DNA of 64,000 bases from Bianquea renquensis (GTDB lineage: Bacteria; Bacillota; Clostridia; Lachnospirales; Bianqueaceae): the NCBI RefSeq assembly GCF_014384895.1, contig NZ_JACRSQ010000009.1:75145-139144 (forward strand), written 5' to 3'. Shown one piece after another: positions 8,219 through 17,187 of the stretch. Made by a program: the position numbers and the translations under genes. The notes beneath the pieces were generated by a model. The model ran no database searches, was not told the origin of the DNA, and worked only from the letters and a program-made list of their open reading frames with translations. The number at the start of each line of letters is the position of its first letter. Position 1 is the stretch's first letter.

Positions 8219-8374
8219 AGAAAGGGAGGTTAGTGTGAAAAATAAGCTCGATCGCTTATTTTTCACACAGCAATTTGTGCCGGAGCGTCACAAATTGCTC
8301 TGGTGGCAAAAGAGAAATCGCCTTCGCGAATTTCTCTTTGCCCCGTCGCTAGCGCTCCAGAAAGGGAGGTTCAT
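8219..8374 (+). repeat. Structured leader element, copy A, before the flavin oxidoreductase gene
   Basis: Three stems followed by a start codon. Stem I is a perfect 13-bp hairpin (8235-8247 with 8254-8266). Stem II is a perfect 11-bp hairpin (8269-8279 with 8289-8299) whose loop CCGGAGCGT carries GGAGCG at 8282-8287. Stem III pairs about 8304-8319 with 8326-8342. CGCTCC at 8353-8358 complements the stem II loop, predicting a pseudoknot 16 nt before ATG 8375. The 13-nt word AGAAAGGGAGGTT occurs on both sides (8219-8231 and 8359-8371), like a target duplication spanning the ribosome-binding site. Related copies lie near 26.0 and 36.3 kb. Confidence 0.8.
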
Positions 8375-9580
8375 ATGCAGTATGTCATTATTGGAAATTC
8401 TGCTGCTGGCGTATCGGCAGCGGAAGTGTTGCGCAAAGCGGATGCAGAATGCGATATTACCATCGTCTCGGAGGAAGAATACCGCGTGTATAATCGTCCA
8501 TTGATTGCCCGGTATATGGGCGGTGAGATAGCAGAGGAGAAGCTGTGGTACCGGCCAGATCGCTTCTATGAGGATAAACGGATTCATCTGTATAAGGACA
8601 CGCAGGCAGTGAGGATCGATCCTAAAGAGAAGTACATTTTTTTATCCAACGACGATCGATTGCCATATGATCGATTGTTGCTGGCCACAGGAGCTCAGCC
8701 TTTCGTTCCCCCTATGGAGGGGCTGGAGAGCCATCCGAACTTCCACACCTTTCTGGAATTAAAGGACGCCAAGCTTGTAAAAGAGAGTGTCAGTGAGGAG
8801 ACAGAGGCGGCAATTCTGGGCGCCGGGTTGATTGGGTTGGAGGTGGCGGAGGAGTTGCGCCATTACACAAAGCAGGCGGTACATGTGGTGGAACTGGCGC
8901 CGCGACTCCTTCCCACCATATGCAATACGGCAGCCTCGGAGATTCTCAAGCAGGCCATGGAAGCGGAGGGTGTTGTATTCCATCTAGAGAATACGGTGAC
9001 GCGCGTGGAGGGATCACGTCTCCATCTCAAGGATGGTACCGTCCTTCCCTCAAAGGTTTTTATCGCAGCTGTCGGCATCCGCGCCAACGTGAAGCTAGCG
9101 CAGACTGCGGAGATCGAGATCAATCGGGGAATTGTGGTCAATTCAAGGATGGAGACTTCCGCATCGGACATTTACGCGGCCGGCGACGTTATCACCACCG
9201 TCGATCCCGTTACAGGAAAGCCTGCGGCCATTTCCCTGTGGTCCGCTGCCTACGCTCAGGGACAGTGTGCAGGAAAAAATATGGCGGGGCAGAGTACGGA
9301 CTATTCGCCAGTGCCCATGGTCAATGATATTGCATTTTTCGGCGTTCATGTTATCAGCGCATTGGCCTCCAATATCGAGGACCCAGAGGCCAGAATCTAT
9401 GAACAGAGATGGGACGATGAGTATCGCCGGGTCGCGGTTAAGGAGGGCCGGCTTCTAGGATTGCTGGCAATCTCATCTGGTGAGAAGGCGAGCGGAGTCA
9501 CTAAAAAATTCCGAAAGGCGCTCTCAGAAAAATCCATTTCTCAGGAGTTACTTGACGATCTGTTGGCGGTGGGCGAATGA
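8375..9580 (+). CDS. FAD/NAD(P)-dependent pyridine nucleotide-disulfide oxidoreductase family protein
   Basis: A 401-residue flavoprotein. The start ATG 8375 has GGGAGG upstream, supplied at the edge of the structured element. The N-terminus MQYVIIGNSAAGVSAAE is an FAD-binding Rossmann motif, with LLLATGAQPF completing the FAD site. A second GxGxxG motif, AAILGAGLIGLEVAEEL at about residues 146-162, binds NAD(P)H. IYAAGDVITTVDPVTG near residue 270 is the usual third FAD motif. No redox CxxC or CxxxxC disulfide is visible, so it resembles NirB-type, rubredoxin reductase or NADH-oxidase-like members rather than a thiol reductase. The last four bases overlap mutY (ATGA), so the two genes are translationally coupled. 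Its electron acceptor is unknown. Confidence 0.85.
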   Translation: MQYVIIGNSAAGVSAAEVLRKADAECDITIVSEEEYRVYNRPLIARYMGGEIAEEKLWYRPDRFYEDKRIHLYKDTQAVRIDPKEKYIFLSNDDRLPYDRLLLATGAQPFVPPMEGLESHPNFHTFLELKDAKLVKESVSEETEAAILGAGLIGLEVAEELRHYTKQAVHVVELAPRLLPTICNTAASEILKQAMEAEGVVFHLENTVTRVEGSRLHLKDGTVLPSKVFIAAVGIRANVKLAQTAEIEINRGIVVNSRMETSASDIYAAGDVITTVDPVTGKPAAISLWSAAYAQGQCAGKNMAGQSTDYSPVPMVNDIAFFGVHVISALASNIEDPEARIYEQRWDDEYRRVAVKEGRLLGLLAISSGEKASGVTKKFRKALSEKSISQELLDDLLAVGE

Positions 9581-10623
9581 TCCACTGGCCCTATGCGCTT
9601 GTCACCTGGTATCGGGGCGTCAAGCGTGATCTGCCGTGGCGCAGAACAAAGGATCCATATGCCATCTGGGTTTCAGAGATCATGCTACAGCAGACGAGAG
9701 TGGAAGCGGTGATGGGATATTACACTCGATTTATGGCAGCGTTTCCCACCATTGCGGAGCTGGCCTATGCCGACGAGGACGCGGTGTTGAAGCTTTGGGA
9801 AGGGCTTGGATACTATTCGAGAGCGAAAAATCTCCAGCGGGCGGCCAGGGTGGTCTGTGAGCGGTACGGAGGGATTTTTCCGTCTGAATATGAGGCAGTG
9901 CGGGCATTGCCCGGCATTGGGGACTATACCGCGGGAGCCATTCTCAGCATCGCTTTCGACAAACCGTATCCCGCGGTGGACGGCAATGTGCTCCGAGTGA
10001 TGGCAAGACTGTATGGCATCCAACAGGACATTCTGTTGCCAAAGACGAAAACAGTGATAACGGATATCCTAACGGAATGCTATCCCAAAGACTCAGCTAG
10101 CGACTTTGCGCAGAGTCTGATGGAATTGGGAGCCATGGTGTGCATTCCCCAGACGCCGCGGTGTGGACAGTGTCCCATCTGTGACCATTGCTCCGCGTAC
10201 TCCGCAGGAACGCAGGCGGACCTTCCCTTGCGGCGAAAGAAGGAAAAACCGCAGGAAATTCAACTGCGAATTGCCATTCTGCGCAATGAAAAAGGGGAGG
10301 TGCTGATGACTCGCCGGCCAGATACAGGACTTCTGGCAGGGCTTTGGGAATTCCCCGGAGTCGAAGCCCGCACGGAGGAGGAATTCGAGCAAAGGATGGG
10401 GGAAACCTATGGTTTACAGATCCGTCCCACCAGGCATCTCGTCAATGCAAGGCATGTATTCTCCCACCAGGTCTGGCAGATGCAGGCCTATGAAGCTAGG
10501 CTGGAGAGGCCTGCTCCGACCCTTGAGACCATGCGGTGGGTTGGCGAGGAGGACCTAGACGCCATCACGATTCCCGCAGCCTTTGCCAGGATTCGCCAGG
10601 TAGTGTTTGAAGAATTGATATAA
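9577..10623 (+). CDS. mutY: Adenine DNA glycosylase MutY
   Basis: A 348-residue base-excision repair enzyme that removes adenine mispaired with 8-oxoguanine. Catalytic E34 lies in WVSEIMLQQTRVE. The helix-hairpin-helix is LPGIGDYTAGAILSIAF (about 111-127), and the catalytic aspartate is D135 in AVDGNVLRVMARL. The 4Fe-4S loop has C189, C196, C199 and C205 (C-x6-C-x2-C-x5-C). Residues from about 225 onward form the NUDIX-like domain that reads 8-oxoguanine. The start overlaps the oxidoreductase stop by 4 bp, and a terminator follows. Coupling to a flavin oxidoreductase could reflect a shared link to oxidative stress, but that is inference. Confidence 0.96.
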   Translation: MIHWPYALVTWYRGVKRDLPWRRTKDPYAIWVSEIMLQQTRVEAVMGYYTRFMAAFPTIAELAYADEDAVLKLWEGLGYYSRAKNLQRAARVVCERYGGIFPSEYEAVRALPGIGDYTAGAILSIAFDKPYPAVDGNVLRVMARLYGIQQDILLPKTKTVITDILTECYPKDSASDFAQSLMELGAMVCIPQTPRCGQCPICDHCSAYSAGTQADLPLRRKKEKPQEIQLRIAILRNEKGEVLMTRRPDTGLLAGLWEFPGVEARTEEEFEQRMGETYGLQIRPTRHLVNARHVFSHQVWQMQAYEARLERPAPTLETMRWVGEEDLDAITIPAAFARIRQVVFEELI

Positions 10624-10677
10624 AGGACAGACAGTCCGCCGGAAGATTGTACAGGATGAAAGACAGCGAACGGAAGA

Positions 10678-10710
10678 AGCGGCAGTGCCATTGAGGCTAG
10701 CCGCTTTTTT
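10678..10710 (+). terminator. Terminator after mutY
   Basis: AGCGGC (10678-10683) pairs with GCCGCT (10700-10705), with an inner GCC/GGC pairing, followed by a six-T run. Confidence 0.75.
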
Positions 10711-12886
10711 ATATGGGATCGATGGTTGTGGCGGCGCTCTGTGCCCGGCGGTAAGCGGCAGGTGTCAAGCCAGTAGCGGATTGGAAGGCCTTGATAAACG
10801 AGGAGACATCCACATATCCGATTCGTTCACTGATCTGTACCACAGAGAGGGACGGCTGTGCCAACAATTCGGTGGCCTTGCGAATTCGAATGTCGAGTAC
10901 ATATCCTTTGTAGGTCATACCGGTTACGGAGCGTATATCATTGTTGATTTGCTTGGTGGAAAGCTGAAAGACCTCCGCCAATTTTTGTAGGCTGATGTCG
11001 TATGTCAGAGCATGCTGATCGATATACTGTCGGATTCGCATGGCCCGGTCGCTGGCAAGGCGTGCCCGCTGCTCATCCAGGCGGTCGAATAGACGGTTGA
11101 CCAGCGCGGATAGATCCCGGCAGACGGCACTGCTGTGTTGATATACAAGGATTGCACCGGTTTCTTCCGGGAGAATGGGCACCTCCAGCTCATGGGAAAG
11201 CCGAACCATTTCGCTTAAGATGTCCGCAACGACACTGCGCTGTAACATTAGGCTTGTGTAACGGGTCTGTATGTCAGTGAGCAGCAATTGCAAGTGAGTA
11301 AGCCCTGCTTCGCGGTTGCCAGACCGAATATCGTCGAGCAGCATGGCAAGAAAGCGGCAGGGAATCCATTCTCCCGAAGCCTGGCGGGGCGGCCCAGCCT
11401 GTTCCTCCTGTTTTGTATCCGGCTTGCATTGAGCCGTGTAATAGGAAGCCGGCATTTTTTCGAGAGCGTCAACCACCATACCCTTCTGCACGGTTACGTC
11501 GCAATTCAGGGCAGACGAGATTTCCTGAATCAGTTTTGGAATGCCGTCCGTGAGATCCTCCACGGCGAAGCAGCCGATGGCAGCCGCCTGTTGTTCTCCA
11601 ACCCGAAACGCATATAAGGTCGCGTCCTCGTCGGAAAGCTTTTCGATGGATCTCAGAATATCAGGCTCCACAGTTTCCCCAAAGTGGAGCAAATATACGC
11701 AGTAATAGGCGCCATTGAGGGAGAGATGCAAGGTTGTCAGCTGCCGCCGGACACCTTCACTGATGTTGCCGTTGAGCACCAGCAGCAGAACCTGCTGGCG
11801 CAGCAAATCCGATTGCTCTGTCAGAAGCTTCATCTGATCGGCCAGCAATTGCTGGTTTAGGTTATTTTGTTGATGTGTTTGCTGTAGGGCAAATTCGATT
11901 TGTCTCAGCTCGCTGGCCTCGTCGGCGGAGCCGTCACGGGGAAGCATGTCTCGCACCTGGGCGGCCAGCCTGCGAATGGGGGCATGATTTTTTCTGGCGA
12001 TCAGATACATCGCCAGCAGTACCAGCAACACAGAGATTGCGCCCATGGCCAGGATAATGACGCGAAAGCTGCTGAGGCCGCTGTACCATCCTCCGGGAGG
12101 AATCTGCTCTGAGAGCAGAAAATCACCCGATGGGGAGGAAACGACGATCCAATTTTTATCCGAATAGATGGCGCCCTTCTCCAGCGGTAGCTGTGAGATA
12201 GCTGTATTTTGGGGGCCGGCCAGCCGCTCTCCGTGATAGTAGATCGAGAGTGATCCGGTCTGCTTCCCGGAGACGGAGAAGACGCGTTCCAGCCAGACAG
12301 AGCGGTCCATGACAAAGCAAAGCACGGCTGCGATCTGGGTCGTGCCTGCGGAGCCAAGCCGCACAGGATATACGATCATAATTTTGTTGGCACCGGTCTC
12401 TAGCAGAGTGACGTCGGAGATGAGATTCAGCGCACGGGTAAGAGTATGCAGCTCTGATTCTTCTGTGACAACGCGGTTTATTGAACTCAAATAGTAGTCG
12501 AGCTCATATTTGGCCTCCCTGGCAAATACACTGTCGGTTCCCCGATAAAAGAGAAAATAATCGCTGGACAATACAGAGTAGGAATTATACTGTGCAAAAT
12601 TGTGAAGCAATTCGACCTCGTGGTATTTATTTTGAGCTAAGTAGGATGTGCGGTAAAAGCTGTTGCTGCTTATCTCATCACGGATCGTCTCAAATACTTT
12701 CAGCTGTGTGTCCAGATCCTGAGCTGCGATTTGCAGTTGGGTGCTCTCCGCGTGTTCTGCGGTGTTGCGCAACTCAGACACAGACAAAAAGAAAATGGCT
12801 ATGCCGATTGCTGCACAGCCGATCAGGGCAACACTGATATAGGACAGATAATACATGATCAGTGAGGACACTTTATTTCTGGTCAC
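10709..12886 (-). CDS. Membrane-bound AraC-family regulator with extracellular sensor domain
   Basis: A 725-residue one-component regulator read from GTG 12886 with GGAGGTG upstream. A transmembrane helix at about residues 10-33 is followed by an extracytoplasmic, dCache-like region of about 235 residues and a second helix near 273-295. A linker region of about 320 residues with QQTHQQNNLNQQ comes next, then a C-terminal AraC-type double helix-turn-helix (about 615-715) containing YDISLQKLAEVFQLSTKQI and QISERIGYVDVSSFIKAFQ. This layout is common next to sugar ABC transporters of the LplB/YtcP kind, which follow divergently here. The protein probably senses an external glycan fragment or loaded binding protein and controls the downstream operon. 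The sensor ligand is unknown. Confidence 0.9.
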   Translation of the reverse strand: MTRNKVSSLIMYYLSYISVALIGCAAIGIAIFFLSVSELRNTAEHAESTQLQIAAQDLDTQLKVFETIRDEISSNSFYRTSYLAQNKYHEVELLHNFAQYNSYSVLSSDYFLFYRGTDSVFAREAKYELDYYLSSINRVVTEESELHTLTRALNLISDVTLLETGANKIMIVYPVRLGSAGTTQIAAVLCFVMDRSVWLERVFSVSGKQTGSLSIYYHGERLAGPQNTAISQLPLEKGAIYSDKNWIVVSSPSGDFLLSEQIPPGGWYSGLSSFRVIILAMGAISVLLVLLAMYLIARKNHAPIRRLAAQVRDMLPRDGSADEASELRQIEFALQQTHQQNNLNQQLLADQMKLLTEQSDLLRQQVLLLVLNGNISEGVRRQLTTLHLSLNGAYYCVYLLHFGETVEPDILRSIEKLSDEDATLYAFRVGEQQAAAIGCFAVEDLTDGIPKLIQEISSALNCDVTVQKGMVVDALEKMPASYYTAQCKPDTKQEEQAGPPRQASGEWIPCRFLAMLLDDIRSGNREAGLTHLQLLLTDIQTRYTSLMLQRSVVADILSEMVRLSHELEVPILPEETGAILVYQHSSAVCRDLSALVNRLFDRLDEQRARLASDRAMRIRQYIDQHALTYDISLQKLAEVFQLSTKQINNDIRSVTGMTYKGYVLDIRIRKATELLAQPSLSVVQISERIGYVDVSSFIKAFQSATGLTPAAYRRAQSAATTIDPI

Positions 12887-12902
12887 GGGAGCACCTCCAT
12901 TG

Positions 12903-12933
12903 AGAACTTTTACTATATCATAACAAAAGTTCT
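12903..12933. promoter_or_regulatory. Inverted repeat overlapping the regulator's promoter
   Basis: AGAACTTTT (12903-12911) and AAAAGTTCT (12925-12933) are perfect 9-bp arms around 13 bp. They flank and overlap the -10 box of the AraC-type gene, as expected for an autoregulatory operator. Confidence 0.5.
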
Positions 12934-12945
12934 TACGGAAGTCAA
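12917..12945 (-). promoter_or_regulatory. Promoter of the AraC-type regulator
   Basis: On the reverse strand, TTGACT (12945-12940) is separated by 17 bp from TATGAT (12922-12917). It lies about 30 bp before the GTG start. Confidence 0.65.
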
Positions 12946-13143
12946 TAAGGATTGGTATATTTGAATGAATACGGCGTGGGAATAGAGGGTAAAATCATAA
13001 ATAATTCATAATGGGCAAAATAGCCGCTTTCAGGCAATTTCCATGTCAATTTTCGCTGTGAACTTCTCATTTTTCATCTTTCCATTTCCCTTTTTTCAAC
13101 TGCCGTGGCCCTTTTTTCCCGCTGGCGAATCCTATTTTTCAAC

Positions 13144-13173
13144 TTGTGTTCCCCATATGGGCTCTACTATACT
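13144..13173 (+). promoter_or_regulatory. Putative promoter of the glycan-uptake operon
   Basis: TTGTGT (13144-13149), an 18-bp spacer and TATACT (13168-13173) lie about 100 bp before the first permease gene. The spacer contains the palindrome CCCATATGGG (13152-13161), a possible operator. Otherwise the 385-bp gap from 12887 to 13271 holds only the regulator's own promoter and T-rich sequence. Confidence 0.45.
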
Positions 13174-13271
13174 GAAATCAGCCGCCGGGTCATTGAACCA
13201 ATACCCCATCTGCCATCAGCAGGCAAAATGGCAATGGACCGGATTCACAACAGAAGGGAAGGGTCAGAGGG

Positions 13272-14240
13272 ATGAGACACTCCATTACTACACAACCAAG
13301 CGCCGTATATATGAAAAAGAAGATAAGCCAGCGGCCGCTTCGTTCATTCAATAAAGCTCTGAGCATGTGGCAGCTGTATGTTTTGATATTGCCAGCGGTT
13401 GTCTATCTCATCATTTTTTCATATTTTCCAATGTACGGTATACAGATCGCATTCAAAAATTATCGCGTTAGCAAAGGCATTTGGGGCAGTGAGTGGGTCG
13501 GCCTGGATCACTTCGTCCGTTTTCTTACCTTTCCAAACTTTTGGAAGATTATGCTCAATACATTGCGCATCAGTTTCAAATCCTTGATATGGGGCTTCCC
13601 ATTTCCGGTACTTTTGGCACTGTTATTGAACGAGTTGAACAATGTAACGTTCAAAAAAATCGTACAAATGATTACATATGCACCGCATTTTATCTCGACA
13701 ATCACCGTATGTGGGATGGTGCTGCTATTCTTCAACAGGGAGTACGGTATCGTGAACGCTGTGATCAGCGCTTTAGGCGGCGAAAAAGTTGACTGGCTGT
13801 CTAACGCCTCCTATTTTGATGCGCTGTATGTTGGCTCTGGCATCTGGCAGAGCCTAGGATGGGGAACGATTATTTATCTTGCAGCCCTGTCCGGCGTTTC
13901 GCCTGAGATGGTAGAAGCTGCGAAAATTGATGGCGCCTCCCGCGCCAAGGTGGTATGGCATATTAATATTCCCACGATTTTGCCAACCATTGTTATCATG
14001 CTAATTCTAAACTGTGGGAGCTTGCTGGGAGTCGGGTTTGAAAAGGTATTTGCACTGCAAAATGATCTGAATCTTGAGGTATCCAATGTGATCAGCACCT
14101 ATACCTATCAGATTGGCTTGCAGGGCGGCCAGTTCAGCTATGCGTCAGCTATTGGTCTGTTTAACAATATCGTCAATGTCATCGTGCTTATATTTGTCAA
14201 TACCATCGCAAAGAAGCTGTCGGACATCAGTATTCTGTAA
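13272..14240 (+). CDS. Sugar ABC transporter permease, LplB type
   Basis: A 322-residue binding-protein-dependent permease. I keep ATG 13272 because AAGGG lies 8 nt upstream; ATG 13311 (MKKKISQRPLRSFNK) fits the family N-terminus but has no ribosome-binding site. About six membrane helices begin with LYVLILPAVVYLIIFSYFPMY. The EAA loop that docks the ATPase is VEAAKIDGASRAKVVWHINIP. The family imports oligosaccharides or aldouronates. It is followed 21 bp later by the partner permease and then by the binding protein. No ATPase gene lies in the operon; such systems commonly use a shared MsmK/UgpC-type ATPase encoded elsewhere. Confidence 0.93.
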   Translation: MRHSITTQPSAVYMKKKISQRPLRSFNKALSMWQLYVLILPAVVYLIIFSYFPMYGIQIAFKNYRVSKGIWGSEWVGLDHFVRFLTFPNFWKIMLNTLRISFKSLIWGFPFPVLLALLLNELNNVTFKKIVQMITYAPHFISTITVCGMVLLFFNREYGIVNAVISALGGEKVDWLSNASYFDALYVGSGIWQSLGWGTIIYLAALSGVSPEMVEAAKIDGASRAKVVWHINIPTILPTIVIMLILNCGSLLGVGFEKVFALQNDLNLEVSNVISTYTYQIGLQGGQFSYASAIGLFNNIVNVIVLIFVNTIAKKLSDISIL

Positions 14241-14261
14241 TCAGAAAGGGCCGGTTTAAGT

Positions 14262-15188
14262 ATGAAACAGAAAAAAAGTAAAATACGGAGCAGCCGCTCG
14301 GATAAAATCTTCGATACAATCAATGTCTGCCTTATGATTCTGGTGCTGCTCATCATGCTATATCCGCTGTGGTTTGTCCTTATCGCGTCATTTTCCGATC
14401 CGAATGCGGTCAATATGGGGAAAGTAACGCTGTATCCCGTTGGATTTACCACGGCGTCCTATATCAACGTGCTCGGCTCCGACAAAATCTGGAGCGGGTA
14501 TTACAATACGATTTTCAATACGCTGTTTGGCACAGCGCTCAATCTAGCGCTGACCATCCCCTGCGGTTACGTGCTAAGCAAGAAGGAGTTGCCCGGCCGG
14601 GGATTTCTCTCGATTCTATTTGTAATCACGATGTATTTCGGAGGCGGCATGATCCCGGCCTACCTCAATGTATACAACCTTGGTCTGCTGGATAATCGCT
14701 GGACACTGGTGATACTCGGAGGAATCAGTGTCTACAATATGATCATCACGCGCACCTATTTTCAAAATTCGATTCCCGGCGAGCTGTATGAGTCGGCTAC
14801 CATCGATGGCGCATCCCATTTTCGATCTTTTTTCCAGATTGCGATTCCGCTGGCGGCGCCGATTATCGCCGTCATAGCACTGTATTATGCCGTGGGCCGT
14901 TGGAATGAATATTACAATGCGTTGATTTATGTTAACAAAACGGAGCTGATGCCGCTGCAGATTGTCCTGCGCAATATCTTGATCAACAATCAAAACTTAT
15001 TAGATCAGCTGCTAGCGGATCCCAACGCTACGGAGGAACAGATCTCCAATCAGGCAAGGCTTGCCTATATGGCGGAAAGCATGAAATATGCAATCATCTA
15101 TGTGGCGTCCCTGCCAATGTTGCTTCTATACCCATTTATTCAGAAATATTTCGTCAAAGGTGTGATGATTGGCTCCCTTAAAGGCTGA
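14262..15188 (+). CDS. Sugar ABC transporter permease, YtcP/LplC type
   Basis: A 308-residue second permease subunit of the carbohydrate uptake-1 family, which pairs with the preceding LplB-type subunit. It has six predicted membrane helices, starting with INVCLMILVLLIMLYPLWFV. Its EAA loop is YESATIDGASHFRSFFQIAIP. The C-terminus FIQKYFVKGVMIGSLKG is characteristic of the YtcP/LplC subfamily. The start ATG 14262 has AGAAAGGG upstream. A weak stem-loop in the 94-bp gap before the binding-protein gene could adjust relative expression. Confidence 0.94.
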   Translation: MKQKKSKIRSSRSDKIFDTINVCLMILVLLIMLYPLWFVLIASFSDPNAVNMGKVTLYPVGFTTASYINVLGSDKIWSGYYNTIFNTLFGTALNLALTIPCGYVLSKKELPGRGFLSILFVITMYFGGGMIPAYLNVYNLGLLDNRWTLVILGGISVYNMIITRTYFQNSIPGELYESATIDGASHFRSFFQIAIPLAAPIIAVIALYYAVGRWNEYYNALIYVNKTELMPLQIVLRNILINNQNLLDQLLADPNATEEQISNQARLAYMAESMKYAIIYVASLPMLLLYPFIQKYFVKGVMIGSLKG

Positions 15189-15282
15189 TCCACCAGATCC
15201 CTCACGGTGAAGGGGCGAACGTCTAAAAAACGTATGCCATTTCATACAAATCTTGATACAGAAAACAGAAAGGAGAGAGATT

Positions 15283-17085
15283 ATGGTAAAGAAAGGACTT
15301 GTGTTGTTTCTAGCTCTCTGCATGACCCTGTCGCTAGCCGCCTGTGCTCGCAGTTCTGACAGTGAGGCATCTGACGCCGGCAACAGCTCCGCCAACTCAG
15401 ATGGCTCCATCGCCTCCCAGAACTCGGTCGTGGAGGAAGAAACAAAAGCTCCGGATTATGTCAATCTGGACAGTGCGCTACCGTTTGTAAAGGAGGACAG
15501 TGGAGAAAAGGTAACACTTTCCATGTATGTTGCCGCGCAGGACGCAGCCAAAAACGTCGATGATACGTGGCAGTGGGTCTATCTACAGGACCAGGGCAAT
15601 ATTACACTGGATATTACGCTGATTCAGTGGGGAGCCAAGGAGGAAAAGAAGAATTTGGCACTGTCCTCCGGTATTATTCCGGATATCATGTATAATATGC
15701 AGTTAAGCTCCACCGATATTGTCAACTATGGTTCCAGCGAACATATTTTGGCGGACTTGACAGATCTGATCGCCAACTATGCGCCAGACATTCAGGCCAC
15801 ACTTGATCAGTATCCTGATTTTAAGTCAACGCTGACGACGCCGGATAATGCGATTTATTCCCTTTCCGGTCTTGGCGATGACAACGCGGCAGCGAATTAT
15901 GCCATGTGGGTTCACTCTGACTGGCTCAGCGGAATTGGCATGGACAAAACGCCTTCCACCCTCGACGAGTTTACAGATATGTTAGTCCAGTTTAAGGAAA
16001 AGAATCCTATGCAGGTGGAGGAAGATAAGCTGGTTCCGCTGGCAGGATATTCCGGCGCTGATTATCCGACTGCCTTTATTCTGCAAGCCCTCGGATTCCA
16101 GATCAATACATTTCGCGTTGAGCGCATTTATGACTATGCCGTTGTGGGAGATCACTGCTCTATTATCTGCTGTGACGATCTGTATGCGCGGTATCTGGAA
16201 GTTGCCCGGGACTGGTATGAAAAAGGCCTGATTTCCCAAGACTATTTCTCCATTGACTGGAAGACGACCCGCGCACAGGCTGGTTCTGGGTATTGCGGCG
16301 CCTACGCGCAATTCAGCATGAGTACCATCGTTTCCAATGGATTTGCCGGAGACGATTCCTTCGTGGAAAAATGGGTAGCTTGCTCACCGCTGACCTCAGA
16401 GTGGAATGACACACCGGTAGCCAAGAGTGGTTCCGGCAATTCCATCGGCAATTTTACGATATCGGAAGATTGTTCCAACAAGGAAGTTGCCATTCGGTTC
16501 GCAAACTGGTTCTTTACAGAGGAGGGGGCGCTCCTCAAGAAATACGGGCCGGCAAAGGGATCCGATGTGGATACCTATGGCCTGCTGGATGGCTGGTATA
16601 TGGAGAAGGATGAGACCACCGGCGAGCTGAAAATGCAGCAAAATGAGCAGCTGGCCATCTACTCTGGGTATGAGTGCCTGGGGTATATAGCCAACTATAA
16701 ACCATTCCCGAACACGGGAAACCTGCTCATTGCCAACCAGTATAAGGTAGCCGGATATGAAGGGGAATACGCGAAGGAGGGGGAATTTGATCTCAACACC
16801 ATAACGGGCCGGGTGAATAAACAGCGGTATGATGCCGTTGCTCCATATGCGGTCAGCGGTGCGCCGGATATCCTGTATTTTGATGCAGACACGGCGGCAA
16901 GAGTCAGCGATCTAACTTCGGTTGTACAAACCTATGCCCTGTCGGAAACTGCAAAATTTATCACCGGCGCTCGGGATATCTCCGAGGTAGAGGATTACCT
17001 CCGCGAAGTTCGCGCAGCAGGAGGCGACGAGCTCAACGAAATCTATAACAAAGCGTATCAGGAATACCTTGCCAACCTAAAATAA
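15283..17085 (+). CDS. Extracellular solute-binding lipoprotein for oligosaccharides
   Basis: A 600-residue secreted lipoprotein. I start at ATG 15283 after AAGGAGAGAG. The signal peptide MVKKGLVLFLALCMTLSLAAC ends in a lipobox with the lipidated cysteine at residue 21. A Ser/Ala/Asp-rich linker of about 40 residues follows, then a family 1 solute-binding fold of the large LipO type seen with LplB/YtcP permeases. Aromatic-rich segments such as ADLTDLIANYAPDI and GYSGADYPTAFILQALGF are consistent with sugar binding, but the ligand is not known. It sits between the permeases and an alpha-galactosidase, which suggests import of galactose-containing oligosaccharides. Confidence 0.93.
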   Translation: MVKKGLVLFLALCMTLSLAACARSSDSEASDAGNSSANSDGSIASQNSVVEEETKAPDYVNLDSALPFVKEDSGEKVTLSMYVAAQDAAKNVDDTWQWVYLQDQGNITLDITLIQWGAKEEKKNLALSSGIIPDIMYNMQLSSTDIVNYGSSEHILADLTDLIANYAPDIQATLDQYPDFKSTLTTPDNAIYSLSGLGDDNAAANYAMWVHSDWLSGIGMDKTPSTLDEFTDMLVQFKEKNPMQVEEDKLVPLAGYSGADYPTAFILQALGFQINTFRVERIYDYAVVGDHCSIICCDDLYARYLEVARDWYEKGLISQDYFSIDWKTTRAQAGSGYCGAYAQFSMSTIVSNGFAGDDSFVEKWVACSPLTSEWNDTPVAKSGSGNSIGNFTISEDCSNKEVAIRFANWFFTEEGALLKKYGPAKGSDVDTYGLLDGWYMEKDETTGELKMQQNEQLAIYSGYECLGYIANYKPFPNTGNLLIANQYKVAGYEGEYAKEGEFDLNTITGRVNKQRYDAVAPYAVSGAPDILYFDADTAARVSDLTSVVQTYALSETAKFITGARDISEVEDYLREVRAAGGDELNEIYNKAYQEYLANLK

Positions 17086-17101
17086 TGGAACTGAGCAGAC
17101 G

Positions 17102-17132
17102 TGTCCGCGTTTTTTAGTGGAAAACGCGGACA
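17102..17132 (+). terminator. Hairpin between binding protein and alpha-galactosidase genes
   Basis: TGTCCGCGTTTT (17102-17113) pairs perfectly with 17121-17132 over 12 bp, followed only by TTCTTT. It probably acts as partial termination or 3' protection rather than a full stop. A small AAGTCCGCC/GGCGG stem follows at about 17151-17170. Confidence 0.5.
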
Positions 17133-17187
17133 TTCTTTCATCCTATAGGAAAGTCCGCCGAGAGGCGGAACTGGAAAGGAAAGTATA

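Noticed and set aside
13043..13354. A 103-residue open frame in the gap before the permease gene
   Set aside because: It is low-complexity, overlaps the promoter and permease start, and resembles no protein family.
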